Notes under the pieces: model-generated
Told to the model about the DNA's origin: nothing
The model's database searches: none
The model's input: the letters and a program-made list of their open reading frames with translations, nothing else
DNA from: Clostridiales bacterium
Lineage (GTDB): Bacteria > Bacillota > Clostridia > Oscillospirales > Oscillospiraceae
Direction of reading: 5' to 3'
Length of the DNA stretch: 24,433 nucleotides
Assembly (NCBI GenBank): GCA_018374635.1
Contig: JAHAEW010000046.1
Span: 1 to 24,433, forward strand
Translations under genes and position numbers: made by a program
In this document: piece after piece, positions 7,267-14,653 of the stretch
Layout of the letters: the number at the start of each line of letters is the position of its first letter
Numbering within the stretch: the stretch's first letter is position 1

Positions 7267-8240
7267 CTCGTCTCCACCTCTCTGTCAGCATAAGTGTAGG
7301 TCGTAGCGGTCTCAATGCCGGGATAGGGGCTCTCCAGAGAGAACTTCAGCATGTCCTGCACGTGCCCCTCTTCCTCGTCCTCGATCTTCCGGATGTCGGC
7401 CTCAGAGATGCCGCGCTCCAGCATGGTGTTGCGGCACAGCTTTACCGGATCACGGTCCTTCCAGGCCTGGACCTCCTCCTCGGGACGGTAGGCGGCGGGA
7501 TCGCCGGCGAAGTGGCCCTGCCAGCGGTAGGTGTCGAACTCCAGCAGCGTGGGGCCCTCGCCCTTGCGGCCGCGCTCCACGGCGGCCTCGACGGCCTCCA
7601 CAACAGCCTCGATGTCGTTGCCGTCCACGTAGAAGCTGGGCACCTCGTAGCCCTCGCCCCAGGTCTTCAGGCGCTGCTGGGGATGAGCCTCGGTGTACTT
7701 GGTGGAGATGGCGTACTGGTTGTTCACCAGGCAGTAGATGATGGGGAGCTTCCAGGTGGCGGCCATGTTCATGCTCTCATGGCAGGTGCCCTCGCCCAGG
7801 GTGCCGTCGCCCAGGAACACGGCGGTAACGGCGTCGGTGTGGTTGTAGACGGCGTTGAAGGCGGTGCCCAGGCAGGTGACCATGGTGGAACCCTGGATGC
7901 CGTTGAAGCCCATGTTGCCGCAGTCCAGGTCGTTGACGTGCATGGAGCCGCCGCGGCCGTGGTTGATGCCGGTGGCCTTGCCGAAGATCTCGGCCATGAC
8001 CAGCTTGGGATCGGTGCCGCACAGGCAGATGGCGCCGTGTCCGCGGTGATCGGGGAACTTATAGTCGGTCTTTTTCAGGCAGTCCACCACGCCGGCCTGG
8101 CAGGCCTCCTGGCCGATGCTCAGGTGTACGAAGCCGGGGACGGTGCCGTTGGCGGCATAGGTCTCGATGACCTCCTCAAAGCGGCGGATCATGACCATGT
8201 CACGATACAGCTTCAACAATCTTTCATTCGAAAGTGCCAT
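7263..8240 (-). CDS. Thiamine-diphosphate dehydrogenase E1 component, alpha subunit
   Basis: A 325-residue alpha subunit that binds the diphosphate of thiamine through the G144-D-G ... N173-N174 motif (GDGTLGEG ... CLVNNQYAIST). DHRGHGAICLCGTDP and HGRGGSMH are the characteristic loops of the acetoin/pyruvate dehydrogenase alpha group. Length and the following beta subunit and E2 suggest an AcoA/PdhA-like enzyme. AGGAGG lies seven bases upstream of the ATG. The 85-base gap separating it from the Mch-like gene contains an operator-like site (8268-8284) and a small AT hairpin, so this gene may begin its own regulated unit or be modulated inside a longer one. Confidence 0.95.
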   Translation of the reverse strand: MALSNERLLKLYRDMVMIRRFEEVIETYAANGTVPGFVHLSIGQEACQAGVVDCLKKTDYKFPDHRGHGAICLCGTDPKLVMAEIFGKATGINHGRGGSMHVNDLDCGNMGFNGIQGSTMVTCLGTAFNAVYNHTDAVTAVFLGDGTLGEGTCHESMNMAATWKLPIIYCLVNNQYAISTKYTEAHPQQRLKTWGEGYEVPSFYVDGNDIEAVVEAVEAAVERGRKGEGPTLLEFDTYRWQGHFAGDPAAYRPEEEVQAWKDRDPVKLCRNTMLERGISEADIRKIEDEEEGHVQDMLKFSLESPYPGIETATTYTYADREVETR

Positions 8241-8267
8241 CTTGTTTCCTCCTATTTATTGAAATTA

Positions 8268-8284
8268 GTAGTATGTATTACAAA
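8268..8284. promoter_or_regulatory. Operator-like site upstream of E1alpha
   Basis: GTAGTATGTATTACAAA matches GTTGTATGTAGTACAAA upstream of the BMP transporter at 15 of 17 positions. It contains TAGTA and TACAA half-sites ten bases apart. It lies 28 bases before the E1alpha start. No good -35/-10 pair was seen here, so it may act on a weak promoter or within a longer transcript. Confidence 0.55.
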
Positions 8285-8292
8285 CGGATTCA

Positions 8293-8309
8293 CCTAAAAA
8301 AATTTTAGG
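8293..8309 (-). other. Small AT-rich hairpin between the Mch-like gene and E1alpha
   Basis: CCTAAAA / TTTTAGG arms around three A's, 17-33 bases beyond the Mch-like stop. Read on the minus strand, the T-run lies inside the stem, so it could be a weak terminator or attenuator. Confidence 0.3.
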
Positions 8310-8325
8310 CGACGCGCTGAGATCT

Positions 8326-9285
8326 TCAGTTCAGGAAGCTGCGCTCCAGCGCCTCATAGTTGATCTCGCCGGCGCAGTAGGCCCGGCCGGTGTTCACATT
8401 GTGGATCTGGATCTTGCCCACGGAGTGGACGTCGTGGTCTACATAGAAGAAGTCGCAGCCGGCGTCCTTGAACACGTCCTCAAAGAGCTCGCCGTAGTTG
8501 GGGGAAGAGGTCTTGCCCGCCAGCTGGTGGATGACCTTGGCGATGTCCTTGTCCTCGGCGTCCACCCACACCTCGATCTCGCTGCCGTAGATGAGGGCGT
8601 CGTTGATGCGCCCCATGGTCTTGAGCTCGTCCTTCACCACCGGGGCGATGGGGGCCTTGCCGCGGATCATGACGATCTGGGCGGGGTCGAAATGCTTTTC
8701 AAACATCTTGTGGCAGGTCTGCTCCAGCATCCGGGCGGAGACCTGGATGGAGGCTACGACACAAGTGCTGGGAGAGGTCAGAATGTACACATTCTCCGGC
8801 TTGATGTGGCAAGCCTCCGCCACCTCCAGCGCCATCGCCTCATTGGGATACTTCACATCCTGGAGGCAGAGAACCGCCTCGTGGTAGTCGTCCTTGTAGT
8901 CGGTCATCTCAAAGTACCAGTCGGAGGCCACGTGGGCGATGCCCCGGGCGGGGCCGGTACCAATGGTGGCGAACTCGCCCTCCCCCAGCTTCCAGCCGGC
9001 GATCTGAGAGCCCAGGCAGGCGATGAGAGGCTGATCGACAAACATCTCCACAGCGGCAAAGCTGTACTGGTCATTCAGCTTGAAATCCCCCAAGCTGACC
9101 ACGCCCATGTCGCCGATGCACGCCCGGGTAAAGAGGATGCCGGCCTGCCAGCTGCCCTTACACTGAAGGCCCATGTCGATCACCGTAGCGCCGCAATCCA
9201 TCTTGATAACCTTACAGCCCAGCGCTTCTGCGTTGTCCAGGATCTCATGCACCACTTTCATGGCGCGCTGATTCGTACTGACCAT
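8326..9285 (-). CDS. mch: Homologue of methenyltetrahydromethanopterin cyclohydrolase
   Basis: A 319-residue protein, the usual length for Mch. Conserved family blocks appear in order: CGATVIDMG (31-39), a C-I-G-D segment, L-G-S-Q-I-A-G-W (91-98), G-T-G-P-A-R-G (109-115), Q-V-S-A-R-M-L-E, then A-P-I-A-P-V-V-K and M-G-R-I-N-D-A-L-I-Y-G, and a C-terminal D-F-F-Y-V-D. Mch hydrolyses N5,N10-methenyl-tetrahydromethanopterin to the formyl form in methanogens, methylotrophs and some other groups. No other tetrahydromethanopterin gene is visible here. The protein may therefore open or close a ring on a different pterin- or imidazoline-like substrate; that is inference. GAAGG lies nine bases before the ATG. 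It sits 35 bases after the SDR gene, in the run that begins with the molybdenum hydroxylase. Confidence 0.88.
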   Translation of the reverse strand: MVSTNQRAMKVVHEILDNAEALGCKVIKMDCGATVIDMGLQCKGSWQAGILFTRACIGDMGVVSLGDFKLNDQYSFAAVEMFVDQPLIACLGSQIAGWKLGEGEFATIGTGPARGIAHVASDWYFEMTDYKDDYHEAVLCLQDVKYPNEAMALEVAEACHIKPENVYILTSPSTCVVASIQVSARMLEQTCHKMFEKHFDPAQIVMIRGKAPIAPVVKDELKTMGRINDALIYGSEIEVWVDAEDKDIAKVIHQLAGKTSSPNYGELFEDVFKDAGCDFFYVDHDVHSVGKIQIHNVNTGRAYCAGEINYEALERSFLN

Positions 9286-9320
9286 CTTGTTTTACCTTCT
9301 TTCTGCCTTATTTTTATCTA

Positions 9321-10049
9321 TTATGCTTTCTTTCCGAATACGTCGATGGCAGCGCCCATGATGGGAGCGGCGGCATCGGAGGCCAGGAAGCAGACCACCT
9401 TGGACACCTCGTCCACCTGGAGCATCTCGTCCAGTTTGACGGTGACGGCGGGATCGCTGTCAATGCGCTCCCGGGTGTGCTCGGTATTGGTCATGCCCAG
9501 ATAGATGGCGTTGACGTTGATGTTGTAGTTCTTGACCTCCTCCGAGAGGATCTGGGTCAGGGAGACGATGCCGCCCTTGGAGGCCGCGTAAGCCCCGAAG
9601 CCTGGGAAGAACAGCTTGGCGCCCGACGAGCTGATGTTGATGATCTTGCCATAGCGCCGTTCCACCATGCCGGGGAGCACGGCCTTGATGCAGTAGAAGG
9701 TGCCATTCAAATTGGAATCAATGTGTTTGTCCCACTCCTCTATGCTGGTGTCCAGCACCGAGAGGGAGCGGTGATACGCGGCGTTGTTCACCAGGATATC
9801 CACGCCGCCCACTTCGGCAGAGATGCGCGCAAAGCTGGCTTTCACCTGGTCCCGGTCGCCCACGTCGCAGCCCAGAGCCAGCGCCCAGCCGCCCTCGGCC
9901 CTGATCTCCCCGGCCACTTTTTCCACTTTGGAGAGGGTCCGGCCCAGCAGGACCACTTTTGCGCCCTGGCGGGCAAAATCCTTGGCAAAACCTGCGCCCA
10001 GGCCCTGTCCCGCGCCGGTAATGACGGCGACCTTTCCTTCAAATTCCAT
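9321..10049 (-). CDS. Short-chain dehydrogenase/reductase (SDR)
   Basis: A 242-residue classical SDR. NAD(P) binding is by TGAGQGLG at residues 11-18, the NNA motif is at 88-90, and the catalytic set is Ser141/142, Tyr154 and Lys158 in YAASK. The start at 10049 is chosen because GGAG lies eight bases upstream; an ATG 24 bases earlier has no ribosome binding site. SDRs of this type interconvert alcohols and ketones; FabG-like annotation would be generic. The C-terminus (MGAAIDVFGKKA) departs from the usual D-G-G ending. The gene lies between a pair of hairpins after the molybdopterin subunit gene and the Mch-like gene, so a role in oxidising a side chain or intermediate of the same pathway is plausible but not shown. 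Confidence 0.93.
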   Translation of the reverse strand: MEFEGKVAVITGAGQGLGAGFAKDFARQGAKVVLLGRTLSKVEKVAGEIRAEGGWALALGCDVGDRDQVKASFARISAEVGGVDILVNNAAYHRSLSVLDTSIEEWDKHIDSNLNGTFYCIKAVLPGMVERRYGKIINISSSGAKLFFPGFGAYAASKGGIVSLTQILSEEVKNYNINVNAIYLGMTNTEHTRERIDSDPAVTVKLDEMLQVDEVSKVVCFLASDAAAPIMGAAIDVFGKKA

Positions 10050-10083
10050 GGTATCAGCTCCATTTCCATTCATTTGGGGCGTC

Positions 10084-10119
10084 TCGGAAGGGAGACGGAA
10101 CCCTCCGTCCCTCTTCCGA
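10084..10119 (-). other. Near-perfect hairpin between the molybdopterin subunit gene and SDR
   Basis: Arms TCGGAAGGGAGACGGA and TCCGTCCCTCTTCCGA pair with two mismatches around a four-base loop. It directly abuts the 28-base palindrome at 10117-10144. No U-tract follows on the minus strand, so it is more likely an RNA-stability or attenuation element than a full terminator. Confidence 0.45.
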
Positions 10120-10144
10120 AACGCCTCGAAATCGAGGCGTTTCG
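10117..10144. repeat. 28-bp perfect palindromic element (13-base arms, AA centre)
   Basis: Arms CGAAACGCCTCGA and TCGAGGCGTTTCG around AA, eight bases beyond the stop of the molybdopterin subunit gene. It has the same length and plan as the element at 797-824, but a different sequence. Confidence 0.6.
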
Positions 10145-10151
10145 ATGCCGC

Positions 10152-12416
10152 TTACCGGGGAAGGCCCGCAAGCACCGCCTCTTTGCGCAGAGGCAGGTCA
10201 TGGTAGTCGCCCTCCACCGCGTTGGATACCGCGTTGGCAATGGCGGCCGGTGCGGGGACCACGGAGCACTCGCCGATGCTCTTGCCTCCGTAGGGGCCGG
10301 TCTCCTCCGGTTTATCCACAAAGCCAATCCGAATAGGCGGCATTTCGGTGGACGTAAAGATGTGATAGGTGCGGAAGGTGCCGTTCTTTACCTTTCCCTT
10401 CTCGTCCCGGTCGATGCCCTCGCTCAGGGCATAGCCCAGGCCCATCTGGACGGCGCCCTCGATCTGGCCCTCCACCGACATGGGGTTGAGGGGGGTGCCC
10501 ACATCGTGGACCGCCACATAGTCCAGTACCTTGACCTCACCGGTCTCGGTGTCCACCCGGGCCTTGACGAAGTGGGCGCCGTAGGAGACCGCCATGGCCT
10601 GGCTGGCGAAGGTCTCAGCCACCACCAGATCCCGCTGATTCTTGTGGTGGGCGTGGCGGGCCAGGTCCGCCATGCTGGCGGAGCGGTCGGGGTAGTTCAG
10701 GCTCCAGGCCCGACCGTCGTGGAACTCGATCCGGTCTGGGTCCTCCGGCAGCACCTCGGCCGCCTCCTCCAGGAGCAGCTTCTTCAGGCTGTTGGCCACC
10801 TTCACCGCCGCCGCGCCGCTGACATAGGTGCCGCGGCTGGAGTAGTTGCCCAGATCCCACAGGGTGGCGTCGGTATCGGCCTGGATGTACTCGATGTCGG
10901 TCATGGGGATGCCAAGGACCTCCGCCGCCAGCTGGCCCTGGAGGGAGACCGAACCGTTGCCCATATCGCAGCAGCCGCTGGAGAGGATCACGGTGCCGTC
11001 CTCGTTCATCCGCAGGATGATGCCGGTGGTGTCGGGATGGACGCCGAACACGCCGTTGCCGTGGGCGGCCACCGCCATGCCCACGCCGATGCGGTAGCGT
11101 CCGTTCTCCTTCCGGGATGCCTCCTGCTCTTCCAGGACCTTCTTCCAGCCAAAGAGCGCGGCGCCCTTTTCCACACAGGCCTTGGCGTAGGTATTGCCCA
11201 GAGGGGTGTCGTTGCGCAGGTCCATCCCCCGCTCCCCCTTCAGGTTCTTGAGGAGGAACTCGGTCAGGTCCATGCCCAGCTCTTTGGCGATCTTGTTGAA
11301 CTGCCGCTGCTGGGCGAAGAACTCCTGGGGCGAACCGAAACCGCGCATGGCCGCGCCGCAGGTGCAGTTGGTGTAGACCTCGGTGGCCTTGAAGCGGATG
11401 TTGGGGGTGTCCATGATGCGGAACACCTTGCCGCCCATGGCCCAGGCCACGCTGGAGGTGCCGCCGGCGAAGGCGCCGGCATTGATGACCACGTTGAAGT
11501 CCTGGGCCACGACGGTGCCGTCCTTCTTCACGCCGGTCTTGAGGTAGACGATCATCTGGTGGCGGCTGTGGGAGGAGGGGATGTCCTCCCGCCGGGTATA
11601 GACCAGGCGCACCGGGCGGCCCGTCTTGATGGAAAGGAGCGCCGCCACATGCTCCACGATCATGTCGATCTTGCCGCCGAACCCGCCGCCGATGGCGGAG
11701 GCCACCACCCGGACCCGGCTCATCTTCAGCCCGAACAGCCGGGAGAGGTTGACCCGCACCGCGAAGGCGTCCTGGGAGGGAGACCAGACGGTCAGCTTGC
11801 CGTTTGCATCGTAAGAGGCCAGGGCCGCATGGGTCTCGATGGCGCTGTGGTGGATGGCGGGCAGGCTGTACCGGTCCTCAAAGACCAGGTCGGCCTCCTT
11901 CATGCCCGCGTCCACATCGCCCTGATTCAGGTTGACGACTTCCGCGATGTTGCCTCCCTCATGGATGGGGTAGGCGCCCTCTTTCATAGCCTCTTCCGGG
12001 TCGATGTAGAAGGGCAGCTCTTCATATTCCACCTTGATGAGCTTGAGCGCCTTCTCCGCGATCTGTACAGTATCGGCGGCCACCGCGGCCACCTTGTCGC
12101 CCACATAGCGGACCACCTGGTCAAAGATGCGCTCGTTCTTGCTCTCGTCAATGTTCTCGCCGCAGCAGTTGAAGGGAATATCGGGGGCGTTCTTATAGCA
12201 GACCACCGCGCGCACGCCAGGCAGGGCTTCCGCCCCGCTGGTGTCGATGCTCTTGATCCGGGCATGGGCCACAGGGCTGAAGAGCACCTTGGCATGCAGC
12301 ATATGGGGCATCTTCATATCGGCTACGTATTTGAGCTGACCGGTGACCTTGACCTGTGCGTCCCGCACCGGGAGGCGGCTTCCAATCATTCCGTTGGTAG
12401 GAGTTTCACAGCTCAT
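10152..12416 (-). CDS. Xanthine dehydrogenase-family molybdopterin-binding subunit
   Basis: A 754-residue large subunit of the molybdenum hydroxylase family, which hydroxylates aromatic heterocycles or aldehydes with water. Visible family motifs are GGGFGGK (243-249), A-M-R358-G-F-G-S-P-Q, corresponding to the AFRGFG substrate-site arginine of xanthine oxidase, and the catalytic base E716 in G-G-K-S-I-G-E. After GGGFGGK the protein has I-D-M instead of the E-T-R of xanthine dehydrogenases, so the glutamate that contacts xanthine appears absent. This argues for another substrate. The gene begins 28 bases after the 2Fe-2S subunit gene, with AAGGA about ten bases before the ATG. No FAD-binding middle subunit is encoded nearby, so electrons may leave through the iron-sulfur subunit to an unlinked partner. 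Confidence 0.94.
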   Translation of the reverse strand: MSCETPTNGMIGSRLPVRDAQVKVTGQLKYVADMKMPHMLHAKVLFSPVAHARIKSIDTSGAEALPGVRAVVCYKNAPDIPFNCCGENIDESKNERIFDQVVRYVGDKVAAVAADTVQIAEKALKLIKVEYEELPFYIDPEEAMKEGAYPIHEGGNIAEVVNLNQGDVDAGMKEADLVFEDRYSLPAIHHSAIETHAALASYDANGKLTVWSPSQDAFAVRVNLSRLFGLKMSRVRVVASAIGGGFGGKIDMIVEHVAALLSIKTGRPVRLVYTRREDIPSSHSRHQMIVYLKTGVKKDGTVVAQDFNVVINAGAFAGGTSSVAWAMGGKVFRIMDTPNIRFKATEVYTNCTCGAAMRGFGSPQEFFAQQRQFNKIAKELGMDLTEFLLKNLKGERGMDLRNDTPLGNTYAKACVEKGAALFGWKKVLEEQEASRKENGRYRIGVGMAVAAHGNGVFGVHPDTTGIILRMNEDGTVILSSGCCDMGNGSVSLQGQLAAEVLGIPMTDIEYIQADTDATLWDLGNYSSRGTYVSGAAAVKVANSLKKLLLEEAAEVLPEDPDRIEFHDGRAWSLNYPDRSASMADLARHAHHKNQRDLVVAETFASQAMAVSYGAHFVKARVDTETGEVKVLDYVAVHDVGTPLNPMSVEGQIEGAVQMGLGYALSEGIDRDEKGKVKNGTFRTYHIFTSTEMPPIRIGFVDKPEETGPYGGKSIGECSVVPAPAAIANAVSNAVEGDYHDLPLRKEAVLAGLPR

Positions 12417-12444
12417 ATGTTTTGCGTCCTTTCCTGTATCCTCG

Positions 12445-12915
12445 TTATGCGTTGCGCATGCGCTCAGCGGCCAGGCGGATGGCCTCCACGATCTTCACAT
12501 ATCCCGTGCAGCGGCACAGGTTGTTGGAGATCGCGGCGCGGATCTCCTCCTCAGAGGGGTCCGGATTCTTGTCCAGAAGGGCCTTGGCCGACATCACCAT
12601 GCCCGGTGTGCAGTACCCGCACTGGACCGCGCCGGCGTCAATAAACGCCTGCTGGATGGGGTGGAGCTCCGGACCGCTGGACAGGCCCTCGATGGTCCAG
12701 ATGTCCTTGCCCACCGCCTTGGGAGCCAGCACCAGGCAGGAGTTGACCGTCTCGCCGTCGATGATCACCTTACAGGCACCACAGTCGCCGGTGTTGCATC
12801 CACATTTGGCGCCGGTCAGGTCCAGGACCTCACGCAGAACATAGAGCAGCGTCCAGTTTTTCTCAACCTGGACCGACTTGACTTCTCCGTTGATTTTCAG
12901 TTCAATGGATTCCAT
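12445..12915 (-). CDS. (2Fe-2S)-binding small subunit of molybdenum hydroxylase
   Basis: A 156-residue subunit with two [2Fe-2S] clusters. The plant-ferredoxin-type domain has C40, C45, C48 and C60. The helical C-terminal domain has C99-G-Y-C102-T-P-G and C134-R-C136-T-G. It carries electrons from the molybdenum centre. The start at 12915 is used because AAAGGAG lies 11 bases upstream; the in-frame ATG at 12948 precedes that site. It is the first gene of the small-subunit / large-subunit / SDR / Mch-like run and has a good promoter 48-76 bases before its ATG. Confidence 0.95.
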   Translation of the reverse strand: MESIELKINGEVKSVQVEKNWTLLYVLREVLDLTGAKCGCNTGDCGACKVIIDGETVNSCLVLAPKAVGKDIWTIEGLSSGPELHPIQQAFIDAGAVQCGYCTPGMVMSAKALLDKNPDPSEEEIRAAISNNLCRCTGYVKIVEAIRLAAERMRNA

Positions 12916-12962
12916 AGTTACCCGTTCTCCTTTATAAATCTTATTCATGGTTCCCTGGCCCT

Positions 12963-12991
12963 ATTATACCGAATCTCATCGGAAATGTCAC
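12963..12991 (-). promoter_or_regulatory. Sigma-A-type promoter for the molybdenum hydroxylase operon
   Basis: On the minus strand, GTGACA (-35, 12986-12991), a 17-base spacer and TATAAT (-10, 12963-12968). Transcription would start near 12956, about 40 bases before the 2Fe-2S subunit ATG. No copy of the TAGTAC-type motif was seen at its start site. Confidence 0.7.
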
Positions 12992-13118
12992 GCAGTCTTC
13001 ATATCTCTTTTGCCTGTTTTTTTGAAAAAAGCATCCAAACTTCAGGGTCTGTTTTTGGCAGATTGGGCAAGGGCGGTTTCCCGCCCCCGTCCCGTCCGCC
13101 GGAACCGGTGCAGCGCAC

Positions 13119-14513
13119 TTACTTCCTGCCGCTCTTCTGCGCCTGGGCGGCCACTTTGGCCTCAGCCTCAGCCTCCAGGCGGGCGTTCTCCACGGCCTGC
13201 TGGGCCTCGAACTCCTTGTCCGCCTTGCTGCGGGGCAGGATGATGTTGAGGATCAGAGCAGTCATGGCGGTACCGGGGATGCCGGTAATGAGGGTCAGCA
13301 CCGTGGACGGCAGGAAACTCAGGCTGGCGGAAGCGGCGCTTCCGCCGATCCCCACCACAATAGCCATGGCCAGGATGGTGATGTCACGCTTGCTCATACG
13401 GCTCATGCCAATCACGCGGATGCCGGAGGCCGCGATGGTACCGAAGGAAACGAAGAGCACGCCGCCCAGGACCGGATAGGGCGTTAGGGCCAGGACCTGC
13501 GCAAACTTGGGGAAGAAGGCCAGGATGCCGATGATGATGCCGCCGACCAGGGTGACGAAGCGGCTGCCCACGCCGGTCATGGTGATGATGCCCACGTTGG
13601 GAGAGCCGGAGATCACCGGCAGGCCGTTGAAGAGCGCGGCGAAGATGCTGCCCAGGCCGTCTCCGCTGACGGCACGCATGAGTTCCTTCTTGGTAGGCAG
13701 GCGGTCCTCCACGCCGGAGACCACGCCGGTGGTGTCGCCGATGTTCTCCATGACGGTAGCGATGTGCACGATGCACAGTGTGATGATGGCGCTGAAGTTA
13801 AAGCCGAAGCCGAAGTTCAGGGGCTTGGGCAGGGCCAGCCAAGACTTAGCGCCTACCTCAGAGAAATCTACCAGCCCCAGCACTACACACAGGATGTAGC
13901 CCACGACAATGGCGATCAGGATGGAGCAGGACTGGACGAAGCCCTTGGTGAAGGAGTCCAGCACCAGAGTGAGAACCAGGGTGAAGAGCGCGATGCCCAC
14001 ATAGAGCCAGATCCGAGGCTCATTGGCGGGGTCCGCGGAGTTGTTGACCATATAGCCGAAGGCGCTGCCCATCAGGCACATACCGACGGCCAGCACAGCG
14101 CTTCCGGTCACCACTGGGGAGAAGAAGCGGTGCAGATACTTGACCGCCAGAGGGCCGAGCACAGTCAGCGCGATGGCCGCAACAAAGGATGATCCGAATA
14201 CCGTGCCGATCGGCATATCCTTGGAGAGAGCCACCATGGGAGCGATCAGCGTATAGCTGCCGCCGGTGACGATAGGAAGACGGGCGCCCAGAGGTCCGAT
14301 GCCCACGGACTGGATGATGGTGGCCACGGCACAGATGAGCATGGCGCACTGAACCACCAGCGCGGTGTCCTCGCTGTTCATGCCCATGCCGGTCGCCAGC
14401 ATCAGCGCGCCGGACAACGTACCTGCGAAAGCGGAGAGCACATGCTGGAACGCAAGGGGAATGGTCTTTACAAGAGTTGGCTTGTCGTTGATTCCATACT
14501 TGAGGTTTTCCAT
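13119..14513 (-). CDS. NCS2-family nucleobase (xanthine/uracil-type) permease
   Basis: A 464-residue membrane protein with about 14 hydrophobic segments. Family landmarks are Q23-H24 in AFQHVLSAFAG (first membrane helix), E256 in TVMENIGD (substrate-binding helix), and S-P305-N306-V-G-I in the following reentrant helix region leading to TGVGSR. NCS2 proteins import xanthine, uric acid, uracil or similar oxo-heterocycles, usually with protons. The family signature commonly has Gln before the Asn; here it is Pro, hinting at a different specificity. The start at 14513 is supported by AAGGTGG upstream; the longer reading to 14603 lies in the leader. It is transcribed from a strong promoter about 160 bases upstream with an operator-like site at the transcription start. 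The C-terminus is charged. Confidence 0.93.
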   Translation of the reverse strand: MENLKYGINDKPTLVKTIPLAFQHVLSAFAGTLSGALMLATGMGMNSEDTALVVQCAMLICAVATIIQSVGIGPLGARLPIVTGGSYTLIAPMVALSKDMPIGTVFGSSFVAAIALTVLGPLAVKYLHRFFSPVVTGSAVLAVGMCLMGSAFGYMVNNSADPANEPRIWLYVGIALFTLVLTLVLDSFTKGFVQSCSILIAIVVGYILCVVLGLVDFSEVGAKSWLALPKPLNFGFGFNFSAIITLCIVHIATVMENIGDTTGVVSGVEDRLPTKKELMRAVSGDGLGSIFAALFNGLPVISGSPNVGIITMTGVGSRFVTLVGGIIIGILAFFPKFAQVLALTPYPVLGGVLFVSFGTIAASGIRVIGMSRMSKRDITILAMAIVVGIGGSAASASLSFLPSTVLTLITGIPGTAMTALILNIILPRSKADKEFEAQQAVENARLEAEAEAKVAAQAQKSGRK

Positions 14514-14653
14514 CTCGAATCCACCTTCTTTTGGATTTACAGAACGCCGAGAGACCGGATATGCAACCTTATTTTCATACTTCCGCAATAGCACGCGTTT
14601 CACTGTGGGTTCCCGGCTGGGGGCGCCGCGTCTGAATCATCTCTCCCCGGTCG

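Noticed and set aside
3301..7293. A 1330-codon plus-strand open frame, and similar long ones at 701-2419, 2340-3509, 7362-8297, 8401-9504 and 9477-12644
   Set aside because: They lie antisense to well-recognised enzymes, have no recognisable domains, are rich in H, G, L, V and D, and arise from GC-biased codons on the true strand.
3412..12915. The known gut-bacterial anaerobic urate/purine degradation cluster (ygeX/ygeY/ygfK/ssnA/hyuA type)
   Set aside because: Only an SsnA-family amidohydrolase and a molybdenum hydroxylase are shared in kind. The ammonia-lyase, peptidase-like, hydantoinase and YgfK genes are not in this window.
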